Shown piece after piece: positions 1 through 13,308 of a DNA stretch of 64,000 bases (positions are counted from its first letter, which is position 1; each line of letters begins with the position of its first letter). The DNA is taken from NCBI RefSeq assembly GCF_030296595.1, contig NZ_AP027731.1, positions 3,162,001-3,226,000 on the forward strand. The letters run 5' to 3'. The notes below the pieces were generated by a model, which searched no databases, had not been told where the DNA came from, and saw nothing but the letters and a program-made list of their open reading frames with translations. The DNA comes from Naasia aerilata. GTDB taxonomy: Bacteria; Actinomycetota; Actinomycetes; Actinomycetales; Microbacteriaceae. The position numbers and the translations under genes were made by a program.

Positions 1-639
1 CGACCTCCTCGATCCCGGCGAGCAGGGGGACAGCGGCGGCAGCTCGTCGAGCGAGTTGACGCCGAGGAAGCTCAGCAGCAGCTCGGTCGTGCCGTACGCG
101 ATGGCTCCGGTCTCCGGATCGGTGGACACCTCGGCGATGAGGCCGCGCCCCACCAGGGTGCGCACGACGCTGTCCACGTTGACGGCGCGGATCGCGGCGA
201 TGGCGCTGCGGGTGATCGGCTGCTTGTAGGCGATCACCGCGAGCGTCTCGAGCGCGGCCTGGGACAGGCGCGAGGGGCTCTGGGTGAGCACGAAGTCGCG
301 GACGATGTCGTCGTACGCGGCGCGGACGTAGATCCGCCACCCGCCGCCCACCTCGCGCAGCTCGAAGCCGCGCCGAACCCCTCCGCCGGTGCCGTCGTAG
401 TCCGCCACGAGCCGCTCGACGGCCTGCCGGATCACGGCGACGGGCCGCTCCAGCGCGCTGGCGAGCGCAACCAGCGGCTGGGGCTCGTCGGACACCATGA
501 GGATCGCCTCGAGGGCCCGGTCGAGCTCGCCGTGCTCGGTGCGGCGGGCGGCAGGCGCGGCAGCGGACACCGGGGCATTGCGGCCGAGGCCGAGGAGGAG
601 GGCGACCGGCTCCCGGTCGAGGTCGGCGTCAGTCGTCAT
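1..639 (-). CDS. scpB: Segregation and condensation protein B (3' end outside window)
   Basis: ScpB is the winged-helix partner of ScpA in the SMC-ScpAB condensin complex, acting on the nucleoid. Reading back from an ATG at 637-639, the protein has a variable leader of about 40 residues, then the family core: ALEAILMVSDEP, a central LAVIAYKQPITR block and GLIAEVSTDPETGAIAYGTT near the C-terminus. The end is broken. After LDELPPLSP the frame goes wrong, and one extra C in the C-run near 26-30 restores LSPLLAGIEEV, the expected family ending. The start overlaps the corrected end of scpA by 11 bases, so scpA and scpB are translationally coupled. I consider the frameshift a sequence error. Confidence 0.9.
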   Translation of the reverse strand, partial: MTTDADLDREPVALLLGLGRNAPVSAAAPAARRTEHGELDRALEAILMVSDEPQPLVALASALERPVAVIRQAVERLVADYDGTGGGVRRGFELREVGGGWRIYVRAAYDDIVRDFVLTQSPSRLSQAALETLAVIAYKQPITRSAIAAIRAVNVDSVVRTLVGRGLIAEVSTDPETGAIAYGTTELLLSFLGVNSLDELPPLSPCSPGSRRS

Positions 640-1455
640 AGTCGGCTCCGAGGTCGGCGAGTCGGTCGTCGTTCCAGACGTCCGCGGTCCAGCGCAGCGT
701 CAGCTCGCCGAGGGCTCCAGCTGCTCGAACGTGATCGCCTCATTACGGTACAGCTCGAGAACCGCCAGGAAACGGGCGACGACGATCCCTTGACCCGTCG
801 CACCCGCGATGATCGCGCGGAAGCTGAGCGGCTCACCGCGGCGGAGCAGCGCGACCACGGTCGCGGCCTGCTCCCGGATGCTCACGCGCGGCACGTGCAG
901 GTGGTCCGTCGCGACGCTCGGCAGCACGCGCGGGGCGAGGGCGAGCGCCGCCAGCGCCGCCAGCTGGGCCGGGGTCGTGGTCCAGGCCACGTCGTTCGGC
1001 GAGCGGCGGAACTTCTCCTCGAGGCGCACCGAGCGGTAGTGCCGCGCCGTCTCCTCCTCGATTCGGCTGGCGAACCACGCCGACGCCTGCTTGAACGCCC
1101 GGTACTGGAGCAGCCGGGCGAACAGCAGGTCGCGGGCCTCGAGCAGGGCGACGTCCTCGGCGTCGACGAGCTCGCCCTGCGGCAGCAGGCCGGCGATCTT
1201 GAGGTCGAGGAGGGTCGCCGCGACGACAAGGAACTCGCTCGCCTCCTCGAGCTCGTCCTCTGTGTCGAGGCCGCGCAGGTAGGCGAGGAACTCGTCGGTG
1301 ATGACCGACAGGGCGATCTCGGTGATGTCGAGCTGGTGCTTCCCGATCAGGGTGAGCAGCAGGTCGAACGGTCCGTCGAAGCCGCCGACGCGCACGGAGA
1401 ACCCGGGCGCCTCGGGCGCCTCGGGGACTGCCGGGGACTCAGGCGACGGCGCCAC
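629..1455 (-). CDS. scpA: Segregation and condensation protein A (one-base frameshift near the 3' end)
   Basis: ScpA is the kleisin subunit bridging SMC heads. The protein opens with a Pro/Glu-rich leader and then the kleisin signature FDGPFDLLLTLIGKHQLDIT. The middle contains EFLVVAATLLDLKIAGLLP, and the C-terminal helix-turn-helix part contains FLAVLELYRNEAITFEQ. As written the ORF stops at 700, just after EQLEPS. One added C near 714-716 restores LEPLGELTLRWTADVWNDD and a stop at 629-631, inside the start of scpB. The corrected length is 275 residues, normal for the family. The start overlaps the end of parA by 17 bases, forming one parA-scpA-scpB transcription unit. Confidence 0.92.
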
Positions 1456-2311
1456 GCGCGACGAGCTCGCGGGCGAGCCGCCGGTACGACTGCGCCGACG
1501 AGTGCTCGGGGGCGAACTGCAGCACCGGCATGCCGGCGACCGAGGAGTCCGGGAACTTGATGGTGCGTCCGATGATCGTGTTGAGCACGTTGTCGTCGAA
1601 CGCCTCCACGACGCGCTCCATGACCTCGCGCGAATGCAGCGTGCGCGAGTCGTACATGGTCGGCAGGATCCCGTCGAGCTCGAGGGCCGGGTTGAGCCGG
1701 TCCTTGACCTTCTCGATGGTCTCGACGAGGAGCGCGACGCCGCGGAGGGCGAAGTACTCGCACTCGAGCGGGATGAGCACGCCGTGGCTCGCGGAGAGCG
1801 CGTTGACGGTGAGCAGGCCCAGGGACGGCTGGCAGTCGATCAGCACGACGTCGTAGGCGTCCGTCACCTTGCGGAGCACCCGGGCGAGGATCTGCTCGCG
1901 GGCGACCTCGTTGACGAGGTGGACCTCTGCGGCGGAGAGGTCGATGTTCGCGGGGATCACGTCGAGGTTGGGGATGCCCGTGTGCTGGATGGCGAGCGCC
2001 GGGTCCCGCACGGTGCCGATGAGCAGGTCGTAGATCGTCACGACGTCGTGCGTCCGGACACCGAGTCCCGCGGACAGCGCGCCCTGCGGGTCGAAGTCGA
2101 CGACCAGCACGCGGCGGCCGGCCTCGGCCAGCGCCGCGCCGAGGTTGATGCTCGTCGTGGTCTTGCCCACGCCTCCCTTCTGGTTGCAGAGGGAGATGAT
2201 CCGTGCCGGCCCGTGGCCCTGCAGCGGGGGCGGCTCGGGGAAGTCCCGGAACTCCCGACCCGCGATGGTCGCCACGGGTGCATCCGCGACTGCTTCTGTC
2301 ATGTGCGTCAT
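1439..2311 (-). CDS. parA: ParA/Soj-family chromosome partitioning ATPase
   Basis: This is a 290-residue MinD/ParA ATPase upstream of scpAB. It is likely to act in chromosome or cargo positioning with the condensin loaders. Visible motifs are the deviant Walker A QKGGVGKTT near residue 47, a switch/Walker B region with VLVVDFDPQG, and DVVLIDCQPSLGLLTVNAL. I chose the ATG at 2309-2311 (MTHMTEAV). AAGGGA lies 7 bases upstream, and the longer reading frame above it is low-quality Arg/Ser sequence. No parB follows it, so it is probably the second, orphan ParA common in Actinobacteria beside scpAB, not the oriC-linked parA. That paralogue assignment is inference. Confidence 0.93.
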   Translation of the reverse strand: MTHMTEAVADAPVATIAGREFRDFPEPPPLQGHGPARIISLCNQKGGVGKTTTSINLGAALAEAGRRVLVVDFDPQGALSAGLGVRTHDVVTIYDLLIGTVRDPALAIQHTGIPNLDVIPANIDLSAAEVHLVNEVAREQILARVLRKVTDAYDVVLIDCQPSLGLLTVNALSASHGVLIPLECEYFALRGVALLVETIEKVKDRLNPALELDGILPTMYDSRTLHSREVMERVVEAFDDNVLNTIIGRTIKFPDSSVAGMPVLQFAPEHSSAQSYRRLARELVARGAVA

Positions 2312-2432
2312 CCCGACGTCCCTTGCTCCTGGGTCGAACCTGGTTCCGCGAGCCAGTGTAGGAGCGGCGTACCCCGCGGACGGGGGCCACGCCGCGTGTC
2401 GGCCGGATACAGCGGATGCACAGACAGCGAGC

Positions 2433-3337
2433 TCAGCGGGCGCGCGGGTGCGAGGTGAGGTAGACGTCGCGGAGGGTGTCAGCGGTGACCAGCGTGTAGA
2501 TCTGCGTGGTCGCGACCGACGAGTGGCCGAGCAGCTCCTGGACCACCCGCACGTCGGCGCCGCCCGCGAGGAGGTGCGTCGCGAACGAGTGCCGGAACGT
2601 GTGGGGCGAGACCGCCTTGGTGAGGCCGGCACGCTCGGCGGCCGCCTGGATGACGAGCCAAGCCGTCTGCCGCGAGACGCGGCCTCCCCGAGGGCCGAGG
2701 AACAGTGCCGGCGTCGACGTGCCCCGGGTCGCCCACTCGGGACGGACCCGGACCAGGTACTCGTCCAGCGCCGCTCTGGCGAAGGACCCGACCGGGACGA
2801 TGCGCTCCTTGCCGCCCTTGCCCGACAGGCGCAGCACGCCCTCGTCGGTCACGTCGTCGACGTCCAGCCCGACCGCCTCCCCGATGCGCGCGCCCGTCGC
2901 GTAGAGGAGCTCGAGCAGCGCGCGGTCCCGCAGCGCGACCGGCTCCTCCCCGCAACCGCGGCGAGCAGGGCCGCCATCTCGTCGACCGTGATGGCCTTCG
3001 GCAGGCGCAGGCCGAGCTTCGGCGGCTTCACCTCCGCGGCCGGATCGGCGTCCACGACCCGGTCGTCCACGAGGAAGCGGTGCAGGCCGCGCACCGAGGA
3101 CAGCATCCTGCCCACCGAGGAGGCGCGCATGGCGGTGCCGTCCGCGCCGCGGAGGTGCTGCGAGAAGGCGGCGACGTCGGGTGACGCGACGCGGGAGATG
3201 TCGTCGATGCCGCGCTCGCCGAGGAACGCCGCGTAGGCGGTGAGGTCCCGGCGGTACGCCGCCACGCTGTTGGCGGCGAGCCCCCGCTCGATCGACACAT
3301 GCCGCAGGTAGGCCGCGACCGCCGCCTCCGGGGTCAC
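2433..3337 (-). CDS. xerD: Tyrosine recombinase XerD (one-base frameshift)
   Basis: XerD resolves chromosome dimers at dif with XerC. The N-terminal SAM-like domain ([25 protein letters not shown]) is read from a GTG at 3335-3337. The catalytic domain carries the Arg of [12 protein letters not shown], the [14 protein letters not shown] box with Hxx[13 protein letters not shown] and the terminal nucleophile Tyr in that last motif. The frame breaks after LLAAVAG. One G added to the G-run near 2946-2949 restores [19 protein letters not shown]. The corrected length is 301 residues, typical for XerD. It sits 10 bases after the NUDIX gene. This location next to parA/scpAB is conserved in Gram-positives, which argues against a phage integrase. 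Confidence 0.92.
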
Positions 3338-3347
3338 AGCCGGCGGC

Positions 3348-7687
<4,340 letters not shown>

Positions 7688-7691
<4 letters not shown>

Positions 7692-9522
7692 CGCCCTCCT
7701 CGATCGCCGTCCGTGCGCGGAGGGGCGCCGGCCGCTTCGCCTCCCGCCTGCTGGTCGAGCCGATCAGGGAGGGGCGACTGGTCGACACCGGCTGGCCGCC
7801 CGGGCTGCGCGTCATCGTCGCCTGCAGCGTCGGCGCCTTCGTCCTCGCGGTCGCACTGGTGGTGGCCTCGCCGCTCCTCCGCGCGACCCTGCCGCTCGCC
7901 CTGTCGAACGGCGCGGCGGCGTTCTCGCTCCCCCGGCCGCTGCTGCCGCTCTTCTTCGCCCTCATCGTGCTCTCGGCGGCGCTCCTGCAGACGGCGGCGC
8001 TGCATTTCCGCTGGGTGGCGGCCCTGCCCATCACCGCGCTCACCGCACTCCTGCTCCTCTACCTGGGCGGGCTCGACGGCGGAGCGGTCCTCGACGCCAC
8101 CCCCTTCACCCCGGGCAAGATCGCGTCCCTCGTCGCCGTGGCGGTGCTCGTGGTGCTGCTCGTGATCCGCCGGAGGAGGCCGTTCTCGTGGGCGGAGTTC
8201 GCTCTCGTCCTCGTGCTCCTCGGCGGCACGGCCGTCGTCGCCCTGGCCCGCGCCGCCGCGGAGAGCATCCCCTTCGGTCTCGACTTCGGCCCTCCGACGG
8301 CCAACATCCTGATGGGCGCCCTCGGCACGCTGGCCGCGCCGGCGGCACTCGCGGCCGGAGTCGCGGTCGCCGAGTTCGCCATCGCGGCCGCCTTCGCGAT
8401 CGTCGCGACCATCCGGACCCGTTCTGCCGGAGCGGCTTCGCTGCCGCTCGTCCAACCGCGCGCTGCTCCGCTGGGCCTTCGGGATCCTCGCCGTCTGGCT
8501 GCCGCTCGAGACCCTCCTCCGCTACCTCCTCGGCTCTTCCGGCGCCGCTCCGCTGGACGAGCTGATCGGCACGGCCGTGCTCTTCGCCCTCCTGGCCGGC
8601 GGCGTCGGAGGGCTCTGGAAGCTGCGCCGCGCCGCGCATCCGGTCAGCGCCGACGAGACCCTCGTCCGCGTCGGGGCTCTGGCGCTTCCGGTCGCCGCCG
8701 GCGTGACGGCCCTGCTCATCCCCGTCACCGTGCTCCTCCTCGCCGGGCAGGTCCTGATGGAGTGGGGGCCGGCACCGGACCTGCCCTCTTCGCCGGGCTG
8801 GCCGTCGCGGTGCTGTCGAGCTCGACGGTGACCCTGGTAGTCCGCACCCTGGTCGCGGTCGCCCTCGTCATCGCTGCGGCCGTGCTCGCGAGGAGAGGCC
8901 GGCGAGGCTCCCCGAGCTCCTCCTCGCCTTCGGGGTCGTGATCGGCGCGACGAGCGTGCCGGCCCTGCTCGGCATCCCCGGTCCCTGGTCGTCCGCGGCG
9001 GCCTCCGTCCTGCTCACGGCGGGATCGCTCGTGCTGGCCGCCGTCCTCGCAGTGCGCCGTCGCCTCGGCGCGGCGGAGCTGGCGGCCCTGTCCGTGACGC
9101 TGCTGCTGGCCGAGGCGGCCGCCTGGCGGGACGTGCTCGCCAACCCGCTGAGCGCCCTGCTCGGAGCGAGCGTGATCGCCTACATCCTGCTCGGCTTCGT
9201 GTGGGGCTTCGTCACCGGCGCCGACTCGACGCGCACCGGCTCGCCCGGCTTCCCCGTCCCCTCCCGCGTGCTCCTGTTCCTCGCGAACAGCCTGTTCGGG
9301 GTGACCGTGCTGGCCTTCGCCGCGCTGGCCCGGGACCTCGACGCCGTCATCGACCTGGACGAGTACGCGGGCGTCGGGGACGCAGTGCTCGGCACGGCGG
9401 TCATCGCCCTCACGGGCGTCGTGCTGTGGTCCGGGCTCGTCCTGCCGTCCGCTCCGGCCGCTGAGCCCGCATCGGAGGCGGCAGAGGCGCCGGCCGGCGC
9501 GGAGGACGGCGTCCCGGCCTGA
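7688..9522 (+). CDS. Polytopic membrane protein of unknown function (three apparent frameshifts)
   Basis: Coupled by GTGA overlap to the propeller gene. The corrected product would be about 611 residues with around a dozen hydrophobic segments, for example LRVIVACSVGAFVLAVALVVA, ALPITALTALLLLYLGGL and IASLVAVAVLVVLLVI. The reading frame changes near 8420-8460, near 8770-8790 and near 8890-8905. Rejoined pieces read ALLRWAFGILAVWLPLETLLRY, then GAGTGPALFAGLAVAVL, then RLPELLLAFGVVIGATSV. Continuity of transmembrane pattern across all three joins supports one gene. I do not recognise a family. Pairing with an extracytoplasmic propeller suggests an envelope complex, which is inference. Confidence 0.7.
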
Positions 9523-9541
9523 ACAGCGTGCCCTCGGTCGC

Positions 9542-11251
9542 TCAGCCGCTGTGCCGGCTCAGCTCCAGGAGCTCCCGCGCATGGGCGAGGCCGGTCTCCG
9601 AGTCGGGCAGTCCGGACAGGAGGCGGGCCATCTCGGCCACCCGCTCGTCGCCCTCGAGCCGCCGCACGCTCGACAGGGTGACGGCGCCCGCCCGGTCCTT
9701 CTCGACGCGGAGGTGGTTGTTGGCGAAGGCGGCCACCTGCGCGAGGTGGGTGACGACGATGACCTGCGCGCTCTCGGCGAGCCGGCCGAGCCGGCGCCCG
9801 ATCTCGATGGCGGCCGCACCGCCGACTCCCGCGTCCACCTCGTCGAAGACGAACGTGGGGACCGGGTCGCTTGCGGCGAGGACGACCTCGATCGCGAGCA
9901 TGATGCGGGAGAGCTCGCCACCGGACGCCCCGCGGCCGAGCGGCCGGGGCTCGGCGCCGGGATGGGCCTGCAGCAGCAGCTGGACGGCGTCGCGGCCGTT
10001 GAGCGTGTACTCCTCGCGGCCCCGCACGTCGACGAGGAGCTGGGCGTCCGGCATCGCGAGCGCCGCGAGCTCCGCGCTGACGGCGTCGCCGAGCTGGGCG
10101 CCCGCCTCGCTGCGGACGACGCTGAGGGTCTCGGCGAGCTCGGCCACCACCTGGGCGTCCGCCTCCACGTCCGACTGCAGCGCGGCGATCCGGTCCTCGT
10201 CGGTGTCGAGCTCGAGCAGGCGCCGGCTGCCGGTGTCGAGGAACGCGATGGCGTCGTCGAGGGTGGGGCCGTACTTGCGGACGAGGATCGCGAGCTCGGA
10301 GATGCGCTGCTGCACGGCCTCCAGCTCGCGAGCGGAGTCGGCGTCGAAGCCGGCGGCGTAGCTCGCGAGCTCGGTCGCCGCGTCGGCGGCCAGGAACGCG
10401 AGGTTCCCCACGGTCTCGGCGAGGGCGGACAGTTCGGGGTCGAGCTCGGCGACCCGGTCGAGGAGGCGGCGGGCGGTGTCGACGAGCGACAGGACATCGC
10501 GGGTCTCGTCGAGCGACTCGGAGGAGAACAGCTCGTGCGCCTGGGCGGCGGCGACCCGCAGCTCCTCGGCGTTGCCGAGGCGGAGGGCACGGGACTCGAG
10601 CTCCTCCTGCTCGCCCGGCTGGGGCGCGACGACCTCGATCTCGGCGACCGCGGCGCGCAGCTCGTCGGCCTCGGCCGCGCGGAGGTCGCGCTCGGCGATG
10701 AGCGTGTCGAGCTCATCCCGGTTCGCCTGCCAGCGACGGAACGCGGTCTGGTACGCCTCGAGGGGCCCGGCCAGGCGGTCTCCGGCGTAGCGGTCCAGCG
10801 CCTCGCGCTGCGCCGCCGCGGTGCGCAGCCGGATCTGGTCGGACTGCCCGTGCACGACGACGAGCCGGTCTGCGAGTTCCGCCAGCAGCCCGGCCGGCGC
10901 GGATCGGCCGCCGACGGACGCCCGGCTCCGCCCCTCGGCCGCGAGGGTGCGGGACACCAGCAGCTCGGCGCGGCCTTGTCCCGCGGGATCCAGCTCACCG
11001 CCGGCGTCGCGCACGCGCTCGGCCACCTCACCCGCCTCGGGGACCAGCCAGCGCCCGTCGACGATCGCCCGGTCGCTGCCCTTGCGGATGGCGCTCGCAT
11101 CGGCCCGCTCGCCGAGGAGCAGCCCGACGGCGGTGACCACCATCGTCTTGCCCGCACCCGTCTCGCCCGTGAGCGCGGTGAAGCCCGGGCCGAGCGGGAG
11201 CGTCGCCTCGCCGATGACCCCGAGGTCGCGGATGCCGATCTCCTCGATCAC
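9542..11251 (-). CDS. recN: DNA repair protein RecN
   Basis: RecN is an SMC-like ATPase that holds broken DNA ends during recombinational repair. The 569-residue protein has Walker A GETGAGKTMVV near residue 29 and a long helical middle (about 150-400) consistent with a coiled coil. The ABC signature LGRGASGGELSRIMLAIE is near 435, and Walker B is FVFDEVDAGVGGAAAIEIG near 475. VIVVTHLAQVAAFANNH follows. Length and motif order are normal. The start overlaps the nadK stop (ATGA), the usual nadK-recN arrangement. The stop is 20 bases from the convergent membrane gene. Confidence 0.97.
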   Translation of the reverse strand: MIEEIGIRDLGVIGEATLPLGPGFTALTGETGAGKTMVVTAVGLLLGERADASAIRKGSDRAIVDGRWLVPEAGEVAERVRDAGGELDPAGQGRAELLVSRTLAAEGRSRASVGGRSAPAGLLAELADRLVVVHGQSDQIRLRTAAAQREALDRYAGDRLAGPLEAYQTAFRRWQANRDELDTLIAERDLRAAEADELRAAVAEIEVVAPQPGEQEELESRALRLGNAEELRVAAAQAHELFSSESLDETRDVLSLVDTARRLLDRVAELDPELSALAETVGNLAFLAADAATELASYAAGFDADSARELEAVQQRISELAILVRKYGPTLDDAIAFLDTGSRRLLELDTDEDRIAALQSDVEADAQVVAELAETLSVVRSEAGAQLGDAVSAELAALAMPDAQLLVDVRGREEYTLNGRDAVQLLLQAHPGAEPRPLGRGASGGELSRIMLAIEVVLAASDPVPTFVFDEVDAGVGGAAAIEIGRRLGRLAESAQVIVVTHLAQVAAFANNHLRVEKDRAGAVTLSSVRRLEGDERVAEMARLLSGLPDSETGLAHARELLELSRHSG

Positions 11252-12177
11252 GCCTCTGCGCGCCCCCGCCAGCCGGTGACCGGGAGGTCGAACTTGCGGA
11301 CGAGCCGATCCGTGAAGACGCCGCGCTGCAGGCGGGCGAGCCGCACGGGGGTCTCCGATCGGCGGGCCTCGACGCGCGCACCGGGCGGCAGGTCCCAGGT
11401 GCGCCGCCCGTCGCAGAAGAGGACGCCGCTGCCGTTCGTGCGCGTGAGCACCTCGACGGCGATGTCCGAGGTCGGAGCGATGACGAGGGGGCGCGCGAAG
11501 AGGGCGTGGGCCGCGAGCGGCACGAGCAGGATGGCGTCGATGTTCGGCCAGACCACGGGGCCGCCGCCGGAGAAGGCGTAGGCGGTGGAGCCCGTCGGCG
11601 TGGAGAGGACGACCCCGTCGCAGCCGAAGGAGGACAGCGGGCGCTCGTTGATCTCGATGACGACCTCGAGCATCCGCTCCCGGCTCGCCTTCTCGATGGT
11701 CGCCTCGTTGAGGGCCCAGCTCGAGTAGACGACCGTGCTGTCGACGAGCACCGACACGTCGATCGTCATGCGCTCCTCGACGTCGTAGTCGCGCAGCAGC
11801 ACGCGCCGGAGCGTCTCGCCGAGGTCCTCGCGCTCGGCCTCCGCGAGGAACCCGACGTGCCCGAGGTTCACGCCGAGGAGCGGCACGGCGGAGCCGCGGA
11901 CGATCTCCGCCGCGCGCAGGATGGTGCCGTCACCGCCCAGGACGATGACGAGCTCGAGCTGCGAGCGGTCGACCTCGTCGAGCATGCGGATGGCGCCGTT
12001 GAACGGGCCGCACGCGGACAGCAGGTCCTCGCGCTCGTCCTCGATCAGCACGGGCGTCACGCCGGCGGCGACGAGACGGGTCACCACGGTGGCGGCCGCG
12101 TCGAGCGACTCGCGCCGTCCCGTGTGCGACACGACGAGCATGTAGCGGTCTTCGGTCACCGTTTCCGCTCCTGCCAT
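11248..12177 (-). CDS. nadK: NAD kinase
   Basis: NadK phosphorylates NAD to NADP with ATP or polyphosphate. The 309-residue protein carries the signature VLGGDGTILRAAE (GGDGT), LLGVNLGHVGFLAEAE, and the NAD-binding STPTGSTAYAFSGGGPVV block. I chose the ATG at 12175-12177 (MAGAETVTEDRY), with a strong GGGGGAGGA ribosome-binding site 9 bases upstream. It overlaps recN by four bases. Upstream is tlyA, giving the conserved tlyA-nadK-recN order of Actinobacteria. Confidence 0.96.
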   Translation of the reverse strand: MAGAETVTEDRYMLVVSHTGRRESLDAAATVVTRLVAAGVTPVLIEDEREDLLSACGPFNGAIRMLDEVDRSQLELVIVLGGDGTILRAAEIVRGSAVPLLGVNLGHVGFLAEAEREDLGETLRRVLLRDYDVEERMTIDVSVLVDSTVVYSSWALNEATIEKASRERMLEVVIEINERPLSSFGCDGVVLSTPTGSTAYAFSGGGPVVWPNIDAILLVPLAAHALFARPLVIAPTSDIAVEVLTRTNGSGVLFCDGRRTWDLPPGARVEARRSETPVRLARLQRGVFTDRLVRKFDLPVTGWRGRAEA

Positions 12178-12242
12178 CGCAAAGGTCCTCCCCCATTCTG
12201 TCGGATGCCGGCGACGGCGACGGGCGCCGCCCCTCCGGGGCG

Positions 12243-13042
12243 CTATTCGACGAGCCGCGAGAGCCGTGACGGCTCGACGTGCGCCGAGGGCGCCTCGGGC
12301 TGGGTGGCGGTCAGCCAGGCCAGATACTCCTTGTTGCCGCCGGTCCCGACGAGCGGGGAGGCGACGAGCCCGGCCGTGCCGAGCCCCAGGTCCCACGCCG
12401 CCCAGAGGACCGCGGACACCGCCTCGGCGCGGAGCCCGGCGTCGCGCACGATGCCTTCGCGGACCCCCTGGCGGCCGACCTCGAACTGCGGCTTGATGAG
12501 GACGACGAAGTCGGCATCGGGCTCCGCGGCATCGCGGAGGGCCGGCAGCACCTGGGTCAGGGAGATGAAGGACAGGTCCGCGACCACGAGCTGAGGCCGT
12601 CGGTCGGACCCCGTGAGTGCCGCGAGCGCCGCCGCGTCCAGGCTTCGCACGTTGACGCCCTCGAAGGAGCGCACCCGCGGATCCCGGCCGATCTCCGGGG
12701 CCAGCTGGCCGTGCCCGACGTCCACCGCCAGCACCTCGGCGGCCCCCGCTCGAGCAGCACCTGGGTGAAGCCGCCCGTCGATGCGCCGGCGTCGAGCGCC
12801 AGCCGTCCCGTCACCGGAACGGCGAAGGCGTCGAGCGCGCCGAGGAGCTTGTGGGCCGCGCGGCTGACGTAGGAGTCCGTGGCGCTCACCTCGATGCGGG
12901 CGTCGTCCTCGACCCGCACCCCGGCCTTGACGATCTGGCGGTCGTCGACGCTCACCAGGCCGTCGGCGATGAGGCGCGCGGCGACGGCGCGGGACCGGGC
13001 GAGCCCGCGCTCCACGAGAGCCGCGTCGAGTCGCGACGACAT
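12243..13042 (-). CDS. tlyA: TlyA-family rRNA 2'-O-methyltransferase (one-base frameshift)
   Basis: TlyA methylates 2'-OH groups in 16S and 23S rRNA, and in mycobacteria its loss gives capreomycin resistance. The N-terminus is an S4 RNA-binding domain (SSRLDAALVERGLARSRAVA). The FtsJ-like domain has the SAM motif LALDAGASTGGFTQVLLERG and later VVADLSFISLTQVLPAL and FVVLIKPQFEVGR. The frame breaks after LLERG. One G added to the G-run near 12746-12750 restores AAEVLAVDVGHGQ. The corrected length is 266 residues, as expected. It lies between a 44-residue ORF and nadK. Confidence 0.92.
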
Positions 13043-13072
13043 CAGGCGACGGTCCTCATCGGAAGCGGCAGC

Positions 13073-13207
13073 TCATCGCGCGGCAGGGCCGTCCGGGTTC
13101 TCGAGCTCCTGCCGCAGCCGGTCCAGCAGGGCGACGTAGCGCTCGGCGCGCTCGGCCAGCGGGCGCGCCTCGAGCTCGGCGAGCGTCTCCGCGATGTCCT
13201 CGGTCAC
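13073..13207 (-). CDS. Small acidic ORF (44 aa) upstream of tlyA
   Basis: Thirty bases upstream of tlyA on the same strand is an open frame starting GTG (13205-13207) and encoding VTEDIAETLAELEARPLAER followed by an amphipathic helix (YVALLDRLRQELE). It ends with a short tail and TGA at 13073-13075. The composition, rich in Glu, Leu and Ala and helical, is unlike random high-GC frame. Equivalent tiny genes are known beside tlyA in Actinobacteria, but I cannot name a function. A weak point is the lack of a clear ribosome-binding site. It may be leaderless. Confidence 0.6.
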   Translation of the reverse strand: MTEDIAETLAELEARPLAERAERYVALLDRLRQELENPDGPAAR

Positions 13208-13272
13208 GCCTCCACCGTACCGGCGGGTGGCTCTTCGGAAGGTCGGGCCTGGCCTCCGAGCCGCCGACCTGG

Positions 13273-13291
13273 TTAGGGTAGCCTTACCTAA
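13273..13291. promoter_or_regulatory. DtxR/IdeR-type iron box
   Basis: TTAGGGTAGCCTTACCTAA is a near-perfect 19-base palindrome matching the DtxR/IdeR consensus (TTAGGTTAGCCTAACCTAA) at 17 of 19 positions. It lies 17 bases before the GTG of a siderophore-binding lipoprotein. Iron-loaded DtxR/IdeR would repress the whole importer operon downstream. Confidence 0.9.
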
Positions 13292-13308
13292 TCGGAAGGA
13301 TCCCCCTC

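Noticed and set aside
532-1560. 342-codon open frame on the plus strand over scpA
   Set aside because: It is antisense to scpA/scpB, Arg-rich and matches no family. It is a high-GC shadow frame.
2433-3337. Tyrosine recombinase as a sign of a prophage or integrative element
   Set aside because: It sits in the conserved parA-scpAB neighbourhood with XerD motifs. No attachment repeats, tRNA or phage genes are nearby.
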